Positions 1 through 9,399 of a stretch of 40,792 nt of DNA are shown one piece after another. Source of the DNA: RGIG8597 sp045133795 (GTDB lineage: Bacteria > Spirochaetota > GWE2-31-10). Below the pieces are notes generated by a model. It worked only from the letters and a program-made list of their open reading frames with translations. It did not search any database and was not told the DNA's origin. Every line of letters begins with the position of its first letter. The stretch's first letter is position 1. The stretch spans positions 1 to 40,792 of the forward strand of contig JBGUUT010000045.1 of assembly GCA_045133795.1 (NCBI GenBank). The letters run 5' to 3'. A program made the position numbers and the translations under genes.

Positions 1-2
1 TG

Positions 3-25
3 TTATAAGAACAAAAAACTTATAA
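3..25 (+). repeat. Inverted repeat in the glgP leader
   Basis: TTATAAG (3-9) and CTTATAA (19-25) are perfect inverted arms around a 9-base A-rich loop. The hairpin ends two bases before the GGAG Shine-Dalgarno sequence of glgP (28-31), so it would lie in the 5' untranslated region if transcription starts upstream of the window. It is too AT-rich to be stable on its own and has no T tract, so it is not a terminator. A role in translation or mRNA stability is speculation. Confidence 0.3.
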
Positions 26-37
26 TTGGAGCTAAAA

Positions 38-2530
38 ATGGCGAAAAACCAACTTGATAAGGAATTAGTAAAAAAAATAAAAGATTCATTTTTGAACCAC
101 AGAAAATATTCTTTGGGGAAAGATGAATTCAATGCGACTCAGCGTGATAATTTTTATGCGCTTTCATTAGTTGTTAGAGATATGATGACTGAAAAATGGA
201 TTAAAACTCAGCAGACATACTACAAAAACAACGTAAAGCGTACATACTACTTATCTTTGGAATTCTTAATGGGTAGAACTCTAGGAAACAGTGTTGTTAA
301 CCTTGATGTTCTTGATGAAGTAGAAGAAGCAATGAAAGATTTAGGTCTTAGTTTTTCTGAACTAAGAGATGAAGAAAGAGATGCAGGACTCGGAAACGGA
401 GGTCTTGGTAGACTTGCTGCATGTTTCTTAGATTCTATGGCTACACTTCAACTTCCATGTTATGGTTACGGTATTCGTTACGATTACGGTTTGTTTAACC
501 AAGAAATTGTTGACGGAATGCAAGTTGAACACCCAGATAATTGGTTAATCGACGGTAATCCATGGGAAATGATTACTCCTGAAAACAAATTTACTGTTAA
601 ATTTTACGGTCACGTAAATACTTACAAAGATTCTCAAGGTTACACTCGTTATTCTTGGGAAAACACTGATGATGTATGTGCTATGCCTTGCGATACTCCG
701 GTTCCTGGATATGGTAACAATACAGTAAACACATTAAGACTTTGGACTGCTAAAGCAACTGAAGAATTAAATCTTCATGAATTCAACAGAGGAAACTACG
801 TTGAAGCTGTTGCTGAAAAAAACAGATGGGAAAACATTTCTAAAGTTCTTTATCCTAATGATGTTACTGAATCAGGTAAAGTTTTACGTCTTCAACAGCA
901 ATTCTTCTTCGTAAGTGCTTCATTGCAAGATATTATCAGAAGATTTGCAAAATATAACAAAGATAAAAACGGAAATATCAAATTTGCTGACTTCCCTAAA
1001 AAAGTTGCAATTCAGTTAAATGATACACACCCAGCTGTTGCAATTCCGGAATTAATGCGTTTGTTAGTTGATGAACACTTTGTTCCTTGGAAAGATGCTT
1101 GGGAAATTACACAAAAAACTTTCGGTTATACAAACCACACTTTATTACCAGAAGCTTTGGAAAAATGGCCTGTTAGTATGTTTGAACGTTTACTTCCACG
1201 TCATATGCAAATTATTTACCAAATCAACTTTGAATTCCTTTCTCATGTTTCAATGTTGTATCCTGGTGATGTTGCACGTCTTAGAAGAATGTCTATCATC
1301 GACGAATCTGGTGAACGTTATGTAAGAATGGCATTCCTTGCTATTATCGGAAGCCACTCTGTAAACGGTGTAGCTGCATTACATTCTGAGCTTTTAAAAT
1401 CAACTGTTTTAAAAGATTTCTATGATGTTTATCCAAAAATCTTTAATAACAAAACAAATGGTGTTACTCAAAGAAGATGGGTATTAAAAGCAAATCCTGC
1501 TCTTTCTGAATTAATTACAAACAAAATCGGAAAATCTTGGATTACAGATCTTTACCAATTAAAAGGTTTGGAAAAATTTGTTGATGATAAAGATTTCATC
1601 AACGAATGGCAAAAAATCAAAGCAGAGAACAAAAAAGTTCTTGCTAAGATTATCAAAAAAGATACAGGTGTAGATGTAGACCCTAATTCTATGTTCGATG
1701 TACAGGTTAAACGTCTTCATGAATATAAGAGACAGTTATTAAATGTTCTTCAAATTATTCATCTTTATATTGAACTTAAGAGCAGCAACGACGCCGAATT
1801 AAAGAAAAATTTTGTTCCTAGAACATTTATTTTCGGTGCAAAAGCAGCTCCTGGATATTACATGGCTAAATTAATCATTAAATTGATTAACAATGTTGCT
1901 AATATCATCAACAATGACCCAGACATTGAAAACAAAATTAAAGTTGTATTCTTACCTAACTACAGAGTTTCTCTTGCTGAGAAAATCTTCCCTGCTTCTG
2001 ACCTTTCTGAACAGATTTCTACTGCAGGAAAAGAAGCAAGTGGTACAGGTAACATGAAGTTTGCATTGAACGGAGCTTTGACTATCGGAACTCTTGACGG
2101 TGCAAATGTTGAAATCAGAAATGAAGTTGGTAAAGAAAACATTTTCATTTTCGGTTTAACTGTAGAACAAGTTGAAGAACTTAAAGCTAAAGGTTATGTA
2201 CCTGCAGATTACTACAATTCAAATCCTAAACTTAAAAAAGTTATCGATTTGATTTCTTGTGGATTCTTCTCTCCTGAAAATCCGGGAATGTTCCAACCTA
2301 TCATTGATAGCTTAATGAACAGAGATGAATACCTTCTTTTTGCTGATTTCGATTACTATGTTGATGCACAAAAAGCGGTTTCTGAGGCTTACAAAGATCA
2401 AACTAAATGGACAAAAATGGCTATTTACAACGTTGCCAGAATGGGATTCTTCTCAACTGACAGAACAATGCAAGAATATGCAGATGACATTTGGGAAATC
2501 AAACCTACAGAAATTAAAATGGAAGATTAA
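38..2530 (+). CDS. glgP: Glycogen/alpha-glucan phosphorylase
   Basis: This enzyme releases glucose-1-phosphate from alpha-1,4-glucans using phosphate and pyridoxal phosphate (GT35 family, cytoplasmic). The 830-residue product is full length for the family. The N-terminal half carries the conserved GNGGLGRLAACFLDS and GYGIRYDYGLF segments. The C-terminal half carries KRLHEYKRQLLN and the cofactor motif EASGTGNMKF, where K674 is the expected Schiff-base lysine. The frame is open from a TTG at 26, but that codon overlaps the GGAG at 28-31. The ATG at 38 is six bases downstream of the GGAG and gives the better start (MAKNQLDKE). It is monocistronic at its 3' end, with a strong hairpin terminator 21 bases after the stop. 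No other glycogen gene is visible, though the upstream side is cut by the window. Confidence 0.97.
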   Translation: MAKNQLDKELVKKIKDSFLNHRKYSLGKDEFNATQRDNFYALSLVVRDMMTEKWIKTQQTYYKNNVKRTYYLSLEFLMGRTLGNSVVNLDVLDEVEEAMKDLGLSFSELRDEERDAGLGNGGLGRLAACFLDSMATLQLPCYGYGIRYDYGLFNQEIVDGMQVEHPDNWLIDGNPWEMITPENKFTVKFYGHVNTYKDSQGYTRYSWENTDDVCAMPCDTPVPGYGNNTVNTLRLWTAKATEELNLHEFNRGNYVEAVAEKNRWENISKVLYPNDVTESGKVLRLQQQFFFVSASLQDIIRRFAKYNKDKNGNIKFADFPKKVAIQLNDTHPAVAIPELMRLLVDEHFVPWKDAWEITQKTFGYTNHTLLPEALEKWPVSMFERLLPRHMQIIYQINFEFLSHVSMLYPGDVARLRRMSIIDESGERYVRMAFLAIIGSHSVNGVAALHSELLKSTVLKDFYDVYPKIFNNKTNGVTQRRWVLKANPALSELITNKIGKSWITDLYQLKGLEKFVDDKDFINEWQKIKAENKKVLAKIIKKDTGVDVDPNSMFDVQVKRLHEYKRQLLNVLQIIHLYIELKSSNDAELKKNFVPRTFIFGAKAAPGYYMAKLIIKLINNVANIINNDPDIENKIKVVFLPNYRVSLAEKIFPASDLSEQISTAGKEASGTGNMKFALNGALTIGTLDGANVEIRNEVGKENIFIFGLTVEQVEELKAKGYVPADYYNSNPKLKKVIDLISCGFFSPENPGMFQPIIDSLMNRDEYLLFADFDYYVDAQKAVSEAYKDQTKWTKMAIYNVARMGFFSTDRTMQEYADDIWEIKPTEIKMED

Positions 2531-2551
2531 TCTTTTTAGATTATAAAAAAT

Positions 2552-2595
2552 AAACCAGAAATAATTCATTAAATGATTTATTTCTGGTTTTTTTT
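2552..2595 (+). terminator. Rho-independent terminator of glgP
   Basis: AAACCAGAAATAA (2552-2564) pairs perfectly with TTATTTCTGGTTT (2578-2590), followed by a continuing run of T. It lies directly after the glgP stop and separates glgP from the next pair of genes. Confidence 0.88.
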
Positions 2596-2638
2596 AACTA
2601 AAACTTCACTTTCACAAAAATGCCAAAGGAGAGTTACC

Positions 2639-3001
2639 TTGTTTTCAATACACAAAAAAATTCTTGTGCCTATTTTTATATTCTCAAATATTTTGTTTGC
2701 ATTTGCCGCAGATGACGAAATAAAAGCCGATAATATAGATTCAAAACAAGAAATCATCGCTGAAGACTTACAAAATAATACAGTTATAAACAAGAACATT
2801 GACGGTTATTTTTCTTTTCTCGAAAATTGCATAAATTGCAATATCTCCGTAGTTATAAGAAACGTCGATAGTTCTGTAATCGGAAAGCTCCAAGAAATTT
2901 ATAAAGACGGAATATTAGTGGAAACAGCTTTTAACAGCACTATTTTTATTCCGAAAGACTCTATTGCTTACATAAAAATTTCTAAAACGAATAGAAAATA
3001 A
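2639..3001 (+). CDS. Small exported protein with a possible Sm-like beta-barrel
   Basis: I do not recognise this 120-residue protein as a named family. The start is a TTG at 2639, preceded by AAAGGAGAG (2625-2633). The longer frame from 2573 begins inside the glgP terminator and is unlikely. Residues 1-22 form a signal peptide (basic start, hydrophobic core, cleavage near AFA-ADD). An acidic linker follows to about residue 55. The last 45 residues alternate as short beta-strands: VIGKLQEIYKDGILVET, then STIFIPKDSIAYIKI. That is the strand pattern of Sm/Hfq-like small barrels, but this is a pattern match only. The stop is one base before the ATG of the PAP2 gene, so the two are probably co-translated and may act together at the envelope. 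Confidence 0.7.
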   Translation: MFSIHKKILVPIFIFSNILFAFAADDEIKADNIDSKQEIIAEDLQNNTVINKNIDGYFSFLENCINCNISVVIRNVDSSVIGKLQEIYKDGILVETAFNSTIFIPKDSIAYIKISKTNRK

Positions 3002-3002
3002 T

Positions 3003-3515
3003 ATGAATATATTAAAAAAAATAGATACGAGTATTAGTGAAACGCTGACAAGCAGTAAATTAAAAGATTCTATAATAATTTCATTGTTATCCTATATAGG
3101 CAGCGTCTTCTCAATACTCGTCTTTTTGACAATACTATTCGTTTGTTTTGATAAAATAACGATTTTAGCAGAATCTATATGCTCTTTAATTTACGCAACA
3201 GGAATAGTTTTTATTTTAAAATTTACCGTGAAAAGAAAACGCAATACAACAAATATCGATAAAATCCGGCAAAAAATCGACCCATATTCTTTTCCTTCCG
3301 GACATATATCACGACTTTTTGCCTCAATTTCGCCATTTTACGGCTCCCCATATACATTTATAATAAGTTTCATACTCGGAATTATGGCCTCTATTGCAAG
3401 AATCAGCAAAGGCTATCATTACTTCAGCGATTGTTTCGTCGGAATGACAGCCGGAATTGCCTCTTCTATATTAGCAAAAATAACCTTAAATCAGTTAATC
3501 TCGCTTTTATCTTAA
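3003..3515 (+). CDS. PAP2-family membrane phosphatase
   Basis: This is a 170-residue integral membrane protein of the type 2 phosphatidic acid phosphatase superfamily, which dephosphorylates lipid phosphates such as phosphatidate or undecaprenyl diphosphate at the membrane. Motif 2 (FPSGH, near residue 98) and motif 3 (ARISKGYHYFSD, near residues 130-141) are intact, supplying the catalytic histidines and the aspartate. Motif 1 is weaker: KFTVKRKRN has the K-x6-R spacing but Asn instead of the usual Pro. About four hydrophobic helices are visible. It is short for the family, consistent with a minimal PAP2 enzyme. It starts one base after the upstream exported protein and converges on lon with six bases between the genes. 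The substrate cannot be told from sequence; recycling of a lipid carrier for wall synthesis is one possibility. Confidence 0.85.
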   Translation: MNILKKIDTSISETLTSSKLKDSIIISLLSYIGSVFSILVFLTILFVCFDKITILAESICSLIYATGIVFILKFTVKRKRNTTNIDKIRQKIDPYSFPSGHISRLFASISPFYGSPYTFIISFILGIMASIARISKGYHYFSDCFVGMTAGIASSILAKITLNQLISLLS

Positions 3516-3521
3516 AAGCTT

Positions 3522-5915
3522 TTATTCATTTTCAAGATAGACACCTTGCTCAAACACAAAACGAAATGCTTCTTCTGCACGTTTTACCGGTTTGAAAATA
3601 ATTGCATCTCGCACATTTTTAGGTAAATCATCTAAATCCTTAACATTTGCTTCAGGAATCAAAACTTCTTTCTTTCCGTGACGCAAAGCTGCTAAAACTT
3701 TTTCTCGTAGTCCACCTATCGCCAACACTCGCCCGGTCAAAGTAATTTCTCCCGTCATTGCTATCGTAGAACGAATAGGAACTTTTGTTAATGCCGATAA
3801 GATTCCGCAACTTATTGCAAGACCACCTGACGGTCCGTCCTTAGGAGTCGCCCCTTCCGGAAAATGTATATGTAAGTCATAATCTTTATAAAAGTCTTCA
3901 AATTTTATTTGATAGCGGTCCGCAGTTGATTTTATAAAAGAAAAAGCTGTATGTGCCGATTCTTTCATTACATCTCCAAGTTTACCTGTTAAAATAATAT
4001 TTCCTTTACCGGAATAAAGTACAATCTCAATAGGTAAAATTGAACCTCCGAGTTCAGACCAAGCCAACCCATTAGAAACTCCGACATCCAAAAAATCATT
4101 AGGTGAAGGCTCAACAAATCTTTCTTTTCCTAAATATTTTTTTAGATTTCCGGATGTTATTTTTATCTTCTTATTTTCTTCTGTTTTACCTTCTAAAACA
4201 ATCTTTTTAGCTATTTTTCTGCAAATAGAAGCTATCTGTCTTTGCAAAGAACGAACACCGGATTCCATTGTATAATGACGAATAATAGAAGTTATAGCTT
4301 TAGAGGAAAAATGCAAATCTATATTATCAATTCCATTTTCTTTTTTCTCTTTAGGGAGAATAAAATCTTTCGCAATACGAAACTTTTCTTTTTCCATATA
4401 GCTGCTGATATGAATAATTTCTAATCTATCTAACAAAGGATACGGAATTCCTTGCAATGAATTAGCAGTACATAAAAACATTACATCTGACAAATCATAA
4501 GGAACTTCCATAAAATGATCTACAAATTGACAATTCTGTTCCGGATCTAAGACTTCCAATAATGCTGCAGCCGGGTCTCCCCTGAAGTCAGAACTCATCT
4601 TATCTATTTCATCAAGTAAAAAAACCGGATTTTTACTTTTTACACGTTTCATCGATTGAATTATCTTGCCCGGTAAAGCACCCAAATAAGTTCGCCTATG
4701 CCCACGAATCTCTGCTTCATCACGCACTCCACCAAGAGAAACTCTTATAAATTCTCTATCCAACGCATCTGCAACAGAATGCGATAAAGTCGTCTTTCCG
4801 GTTCCCGGAGGTCCGACAAAACATAAAATAGGACCTTTGGTCTTAGGATTTAATTGCCTTACAGCTAAATATTCCAAAATTCTATTCTTCGCTTTTTTCA
4901 AAGAATAATGTTGTGAATCCAAAATTTCTTTAGCTTTCGTCAAATCATGATTATCATGCTCAGAAGAAGTCCAAGGAAGCTCAAAAAAAGTTTCTATATA
5001 AGCTTTTAAAATCACAGCTTCTTGTGCCATTGCCGGCATTCCTGCAAGCCTTTTCTGCTCTTTTTGTAATCGTTGACGAATTACCGCTGGCATACCTGCA
5101 GCTTCAAGTCTTTTAGAAAATTCCGCAGCATTTAATAACTCCGGATCTTTTTCTCCACTGCTTAATTCTTTCTGAATCTCTTTTATATGTTCATTTAAGA
5201 AAAAATCTTTCTGATTTTTGTTAAGTCTTTTATGTACAGACAGTGCAATTTTTTTCTCAAGATTCAAACTTTCTATGTTCTGATAAATTAAACTTGCTAA
5301 TTTTGAAAAATAAGAATCAAAGGAATTAGCTTTCAATATTTCAATCTGGCTTTTTATATCAACAACCAGCACACTCATTCCCAAAGCAAAGAATTCAATA
5401 TTAGAAACTGATTTTCGCATTTTCTCAAGAAGTCGCAATTCTTTACCTGACATTTCCAAAAAGCTTTGCATATCTTTCAATATTAATTTTTTTAATATTT
5501 CAATTTTCTGCTCATCGCCGACTGCTATTTTTCCGCAATGAACAAAATTGGCAAAACGAATATTTTCAAACAATTCCATTGATGTCAAATTGATTGATTC
5601 TTCAATTTCCACCGTAATCTTTATAGCTTTTTTAGAATCTTCGGCCTTTACATCCACAACTGATGCTAAAACTCCGGTTTCATATAAATCTTCAAATCCG
5701 GGATTTTCATCTTCAGCTATTTTTTGAGTTACAATTAAAATCTTTCGCTCATATTTTTCAATTGCACATTCTATCGCCAAAATAGAATCTTTACGACCTA
5801 CATAAAAACTTTCAATCGTAGAAGGAAAAGGAACCATCTCTCTCAACGGAATTAACGGCAACTTTCCTTCTACATTTTCCAATATAACATCTTCATTTAT
5901 TTTATTAATTTTCAT
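3522..5915 (-). CDS. lon: ATP-dependent Lon protease (LonA type)
   Basis: Lon is a soluble hexameric AAA+ protease that degrades misfolded and regulatory proteins. The 797-residue product has the full LonA layout: an N-terminal LON substrate-binding domain (about 18-215), a coiled-coil linker, an AAA+ module with Walker A GPPGTGKT (368-375) and Walker B VFLLDEIDK (431-439), and a C-terminal serine protease domain. The catalytic dyad is S696 in PKDGPSGG and K739 in GGLREK, 43 residues apart as in E. coli Lon. It starts ten bases after the clpX stop with only a weak ribosome-binding site, which suggests translational coupling in a clpP-clpX-lon operon. Its end converges on the PAP2 gene without a clear terminator. 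Confidence 0.97.
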   Translation of the reverse strand: MKINKINEDVILENVEGKLPLIPLREMVPFPSTIESFYVGRKDSILAIECAIEKYERKILIVTQKIAEDENPGFEDLYETGVLASVVDVKAEDSKKAIKITVEIEESINLTSMELFENIRFANFVHCGKIAVGDEQKIEILKKLILKDMQSFLEMSGKELRLLEKMRKSVSNIEFFALGMSVLVVDIKSQIEILKANSFDSYFSKLASLIYQNIESLNLEKKIALSVHKRLNKNQKDFFLNEHIKEIQKELSSGEKDPELLNAAEFSKRLEAAGMPAVIRQRLQKEQKRLAGMPAMAQEAVILKAYIETFFELPWTSSEHDNHDLTKAKEILDSQHYSLKKAKNRILEYLAVRQLNPKTKGPILCFVGPPGTGKTTLSHSVADALDREFIRVSLGGVRDEAEIRGHRRTYLGALPGKIIQSMKRVKSKNPVFLLDEIDKMSSDFRGDPAAALLEVLDPEQNCQFVDHFMEVPYDLSDVMFLCTANSLQGIPYPLLDRLEIIHISSYMEKEKFRIAKDFILPKEKKENGIDNIDLHFSSKAITSIIRHYTMESGVRSLQRQIASICRKIAKKIVLEGKTEENKKIKITSGNLKKYLGKERFVEPSPNDFLDVGVSNGLAWSELGGSILPIEIVLYSGKGNIILTGKLGDVMKESAHTAFSFIKSTADRYQIKFEDFYKDYDLHIHFPEGATPKDGPSGGLAISCGILSALTKVPIRSTIAMTGEITLTGRVLAIGGLREKVLAALRHGKKEVLIPEANVKDLDDLPKNVRDAIIFKPVKRAEEAFRFVFEQGVYLENE

Positions 5916-5925
5916 TCTTATTTTG

Positions 5926-7179
5926 TTATGAATCCTTTGTTATAATTTTTACGGGGATTTCTTTTTCAATAACTTCTCTGTCTACGATAATTTTCTCGAT
6001 ATTATCTTGCGACGGCACCTCATACATTGCATCCAACATTATTTTTTCCATAATAGCTCGAATACCTCTGGCTCCGGTGTTTCTTTCCATTGCTTTTTTA
6101 GCAATAGCAGCAATAGCATCATCCGTAAAATCAAATTTTACATCTTCTAAAGAAAACGCCCATTCAAACTGTCGCAATATAGAATTTTTAGGTTCTTTGA
6201 TTACACGTATTAAATCTTCTTCTGATAAAGGATTTAATGTTGTCACAATAGGTAAACGTCCGAGCAACTCCGGAATTAATCCAAACTTCATTAAATCTTC
6301 CGGAATCAAATTATGATACAAAGATACTAAATCTTGATTTTTCTTTGAAACATCCGCTCCAAAACCTATCGGAGAAACATTTACTCGCGATTCTACAATT
6401 TTTTCTAATCCGACAAATGCTCCGCCACAGATAAAAAGTATATTGCTTGTATTTATATGCAATAATTCCTGATTAGGGTGTTTTCGTCCACCTTGAGGTG
6501 GTACGGAAGCATCAGTTCCTTCTATTATCTTCAATAAAGCTTGTTGTACACCCTCTCCGGAAACATCTCTGGTAATAGACATATTTTCAGATTTTCTTGC
6601 AATCTTGTCTATTTCATCTATATAAATAATACCTTTTTCAGCTGCCGCTATATCAAAATCCGCAGCCTGAATCAGTTTTAACAAAATGTTTTCTACGTCA
6701 TCACCGACATAACCGGCTTCGGTTAATGTTGTTGCATCCGCAATAGCAAACGGTACATTTAATTTCTTTGCAAGAGTTCTGGCAAGCAATGTCTTTCCCG
6801 AACCGGTACTTCCAATCATAAGAATATTTGATTTCTCAACTTCCAAATCCTTGAATTCATCGGAATTTGATAAATCTGCACCGTGAAGAACACGTTTATA
6901 ATGATTATAAACAGCAACAGACAAATATTTCTTCGCCTCTTCCTGACCTACAACATATTGGTCTAAAAACGCTTTAATTTCTTTTGGTTTTGCTAATTCT
7001 GCATCACCTAAAGAAAGATTTTTAGATTCGCTTTTAGATATCTGCTTAATCATTTCATAACCATTAGTAAGACAATCACTACAAATATTAGAGTTATAAC
7101 CGGGAATATATTTCAAACCCGCAGCTTCCAACTCTCTTCCGCAAAAAGAGCAAATTTCACTATGTTTGTATTTAGCCAT
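5926..7179 (-). CDS. clpX: ATP-dependent Clp protease ATP-binding subunit ClpX
   Basis: ClpX is the AAA+ unfoldase that feeds substrates into ClpP. The 417-residue product begins with the C4 zinc-binding domain (Cys 10, 13, 33, 36), followed by Walker A GSTGSGKT (123-130) and Walker B IIYIDEID. The IGF tripeptide needed to dock on ClpP is present in VSPIGFGAD, so the partner interaction should be intact. The start codon overlaps the last eight bases of clpP (ATGGCTAA contains the clpP stop), giving tight translational coupling. Lon follows after ten bases. Confidence 0.97.
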   Translation of the reverse strand: MAKYKHSEICSFCGRELEAAGLKYIPGYNSNICSDCLTNGYEMIKQISKSESKNLSLGDAELAKPKEIKAFLDQYVVGQEEAKKYLSVAVYNHYKRVLHGADLSNSDEFKDLEVEKSNILMIGSTGSGKTLLARTLAKKLNVPFAIADATTLTEAGYVGDDVENILLKLIQAADFDIAAAEKGIIYIDEIDKIARKSENMSITRDVSGEGVQQALLKIIEGTDASVPPQGGRKHPNQELLHINTSNILFICGGAFVGLEKIVESRVNVSPIGFGADVSKKNQDLVSLYHNLIPEDLMKFGLIPELLGRLPIVTTLNPLSEEDLIRVIKEPKNSILRQFEWAFSLEDVKFDFTDDAIAAIAKKAMERNTGARGIRAIMEKIMLDAMYEVPSQDNIEKIIVDREVIEKEIPVKIITKDS

Positions 7180-7789
7180 TTTTATTATCTCTTGTTAAAA
7201 TTTTATCAATTAAACCATATTCCAACGCTTCTTTAGGAGACAAAAAGAAATCTCTTTGAGTATCATATTCTATTTGTTCCAAAGGTTTTCCTGTATTCTC
7301 AGCAAGTATTGAATTGATAGTTTTTTTCATTCTGTTAATTTCATTTGCTTGAATCAAAATATCAGTTGCCTGACCTCCGGCACCGCCCCATGGTTGATGC
7401 AACATAATTCTTGAATGCGGTAAAGCAAAACGCTTTCCTTTAGTTCCACTTGATAACAACAATGCTGCTGCACTTGAAGCCTGACCGATACATATAGTAG
7501 AAACATCAGGTTTTATAGTTTGAATAGTGTCATAAATTGCAAGACCGGCAGTTACGGAACCACCCGGAGAATTTATATACAATGATATATCTTTGTCCGG
7601 ATCTTGGCTTTCCATAAACAACAATGTTGCCATTACGGTATCAGCTTCAAAATCATCGATTTCTCCACCTATAAAAATAATGTTATCTTTTATCAAACGA
7701 GAATAAATATCCCAAACTTCTTCCCCGCGGCTGGTTTTTTCAACAACTCGCGGCACAAGACCGTGTCCCATATATGGTGTTATAACCAT
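7172..7789 (-). CDS. clpP: ATP-dependent Clp protease proteolytic subunit ClpP
   Basis: This is the serine peptidase core of the Clp protease, which forms a double heptameric barrel with ClpX. The 205-residue product has the expected catalytic triad: S106 in GQASSAAALLL, H131 in SRIMLHQPWGG, and the Asp in QRDFFLS. Oxyanion-loop glycines are in NSPGGSVTAG. GGAG lies seven bases before the ATG. The gene overlaps clpX by eight bases. A hairpin terminator separates it from tig upstream, so the operon probably has its own promoter in the short gap 7790-7860, though I see no convincing -35/-10 pair there. Confidence 0.97.
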   Translation of the reverse strand: MVITPYMGHGLVPRVVEKTSRGEEVWDIYSRLIKDNIIFIGGEIDDFEADTVMATLLFMESQDPDKDISLYINSPGGSVTAGLAIYDTIQTIKPDVSTICIGQASSAAALLLSSGTKGKRFALPHSRIMLHQPWGGAGGQATDILIQANEINRMKKTINSILAENTGKPLEQIEYDTQRDFFLSPKEALEYGLIDKILTRDNKNG

Positions 7790-7860
7790 GAAAAACTCCT
7801 CATTAAAACACTTTTCATTTTTGAATTATTACAAAATTTGTTCATACAAGATAAAATTCT

Positions 7861-7900
7861 AAAAGAGGGGATGACAGAAAAAACTCTATCCCCCCTCTTT
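7861..7900 (-). terminator. Rho-independent terminator after tig
   Basis: On the + strand AAAGAGGGGAT (7862-7872) faces ATCCCCCCTCTTT (7888-7900), so the arms pair along their whole length with a two-C bulge. On the minus strand the hairpin is followed by a short TTTT run. It lies 22 bases beyond the tig stop and before clpP, where a tig terminator is expected. The weak T tract suggests incomplete termination. Confidence 0.65.
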
Positions 7901-7922
7901 ATTCTTTTAATAACTTTTATTG

Positions 7923-9260
7923 TTATTTATTTAAATCTGCAATAGAAACTTTATTTGTTTTTGTAATTTTTGCTGAATCACAAATAAAATCTCTTGCTTT
8001 GTTTTGTTTTACGCTGTCTTCAAACATTCCAAGCTGACCGCTTTTCTTGTAAGTTTCATACAATGCGTTTCCGTCTGTTGTTCCGTACATTTTTGCAAAA
8101 GTATCAAAAAATTTCTTCATATCATCTTCTGACACTTCAAAATTTTCCTTCTTAACAATATTATGCATAACTAAAAGTTCTTTGATTGATCTTTCAGCTT
8201 TATCTTTCATACTGTCAAGATAAGCTTCTTTTGAATCAAAACCTTCAAGTTTTAACATTGCCAAAGCTCTCTTTTCATCACCGCCCACTCTCTGCAAAAT
8301 ATCATCAAAATAAGATTTCAATTCTGCATTAAGCATTGAAGCCGGAATAGCACCTTCAAATGATTCCAAAACTTTATCCATTATTTTTTGATACATTTTT
8401 TGTTTTGTTAAATCATTTGCATATGAAGTCATATTTTCTTTAAGTTTATTTTTAAACTCTTCAGCTGTAGCAACGTTTTTATCGATTTGTTTTGCTAAAT
8501 CATCAGTTAATTCAGGTTTCTTTTCATATTTAATTTCAGAAACTTTTGCTTTGATTGTAAAAGTTTTTCCGGCAATTACTGAAGGCAATGCATCTTTATC
8601 AAATGTTTTAGTAATTTCTTTTTCTTCGCCGTTTTTAACACCAAGCAAATCTTTGCTCAATTTGTACTTGTCATATTCTTTTCCGATATGAACATATTCT
8701 TTATCTTTAGACTCAACTTCTTTTCCGTCTTCAAACACTTTGTATTCTACACAAGCGATATCGCCTTCAACCAATTCGCCTTCTTTTGTTTCGATTGTAG
8801 AAAATTCCGCCAAATATTTTGAAACTTCATCTGCTACATCTTTATCTGAAACTTCAATTTCTTCTTTTTCTACTTCTACATTTTTGTATTCGCCGAATTT
8901 AATTTCAGGGAATGTTTCATAAGTAATTTTGAAAACAAAATCTTTATCCAATTCAACTTCACCTAAATCTTCTAATGAAGGTTCAGATGTAGCCAAAGGT
9001 TTTTCTTCCAATTTAGAAAAAACATCTCTGTAAGCTTCATCAACTAAGTTATGAGCTACTTGCTCCAACATTGCTTTTTTAAATTTCATTTCAAGGATAG
9101 AAACAGGCACTTTACCTTTTCTAAAACCATTCATAACAATATTTTTTTGTGTATCAGCAAGAGTTTTTTTGTAACTTTTTTGGATTTCATCCTTTGCTAC
9201 TGTTATTGTTAATAATACTTTTGCATCTTCTTTTTTTTCTGTTTCAAATTTCAGTTCCAT
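7923..9260 (-). CDS. tig: Trigger factor (ribosome-associated chaperone and peptidyl-prolyl isomerase)
   Basis: Trigger factor binds the ribosome near the exit tunnel and shields nascent chains. The 445-residue product has the three-part family layout. The N-terminal ribosome-binding domain contains the signature GFRKGKVP (near residues 45-52). An FKBP-type domain occupies about 150-245 (EGDIACVEYKVFEDGKEV and following). The rest is the long helical C-terminal chaperone region. GGATGG precedes the ATG. The position directly upstream of clpP-clpX is the classic bacterial arrangement. A sigma-70-type promoter candidate lies 80 bases upstream and a hairpin follows the gene, so it is probably its own transcription unit. 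Confidence 0.96.
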   Translation of the reverse strand: MELKFETEKKEDAKVLLTITVAKDEIQKSYKKTLADTQKNIVMNGFRKGKVPVSILEMKFKKAMLEQVAHNLVDEAYRDVFSKLEEKPLATSEPSLEDLGEVELDKDFVFKITYETFPEIKFGEYKNVEVEKEEIEVSDKDVADEVSKYLAEFSTIETKEGELVEGDIACVEYKVFEDGKEVESKDKEYVHIGKEYDKYKLSKDLLGVKNGEEKEITKTFDKDALPSVIAGKTFTIKAKVSEIKYEKKPELTDDLAKQIDKNVATAEEFKNKLKENMTSYANDLTKQKMYQKIMDKVLESFEGAIPASMLNAELKSYFDDILQRVGGDEKRALAMLKLEGFDSKEAYLDSMKDKAERSIKELLVMHNIVKKENFEVSEDDMKKFFDTFAKMYGTTDGNALYETYKKSGQLGMFEDSVKQNKARDFICDSAKITKTNKVSIADLNK

Positions 9261-9342
9261 TTTCCATCCTACTCATATAAAAATTTATTTTAATACCAAA
9301 ATATATCATCCCTTATTTGAGAATAAGAAAATAATGAAGCAA

Positions 9343-9371
9343 TAAATAACAATTATTTAAATAAAAGTCAA
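9343..9371 (-). promoter_or_regulatory. Candidate sigma-70 promoter of tig
   Basis: On the minus strand TTGACT (9366-9371) is followed after exactly 17 bases by TATTTA (9343-9348). Transcription would start about 70-75 bases before the tig ATG. The -10 box is only moderate and the region is AT-rich, so a chance match is possible. Confidence 0.45.
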
Positions 9372-9399
9372 TTCAATCACATAATTTGAAGAAGTTAAT

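Noticed and set aside
2573..2638. Upstream extension of the small exported protein to the ATG at 2573
   Set aside because: That ATG lies in the loop of the glgP terminator and would spoil the signal peptide; the TTG at 2639 has a good ribosome-binding site.
3513..3524. TAAAAGCTTTTA palindrome as a bidirectional terminator of the PAP2 gene and lon
   Set aside because: It is a perfect 12-base palindrome that includes both stop codons, but the arms are short and AT-rich with no loop, so it cannot form a stable hairpin.
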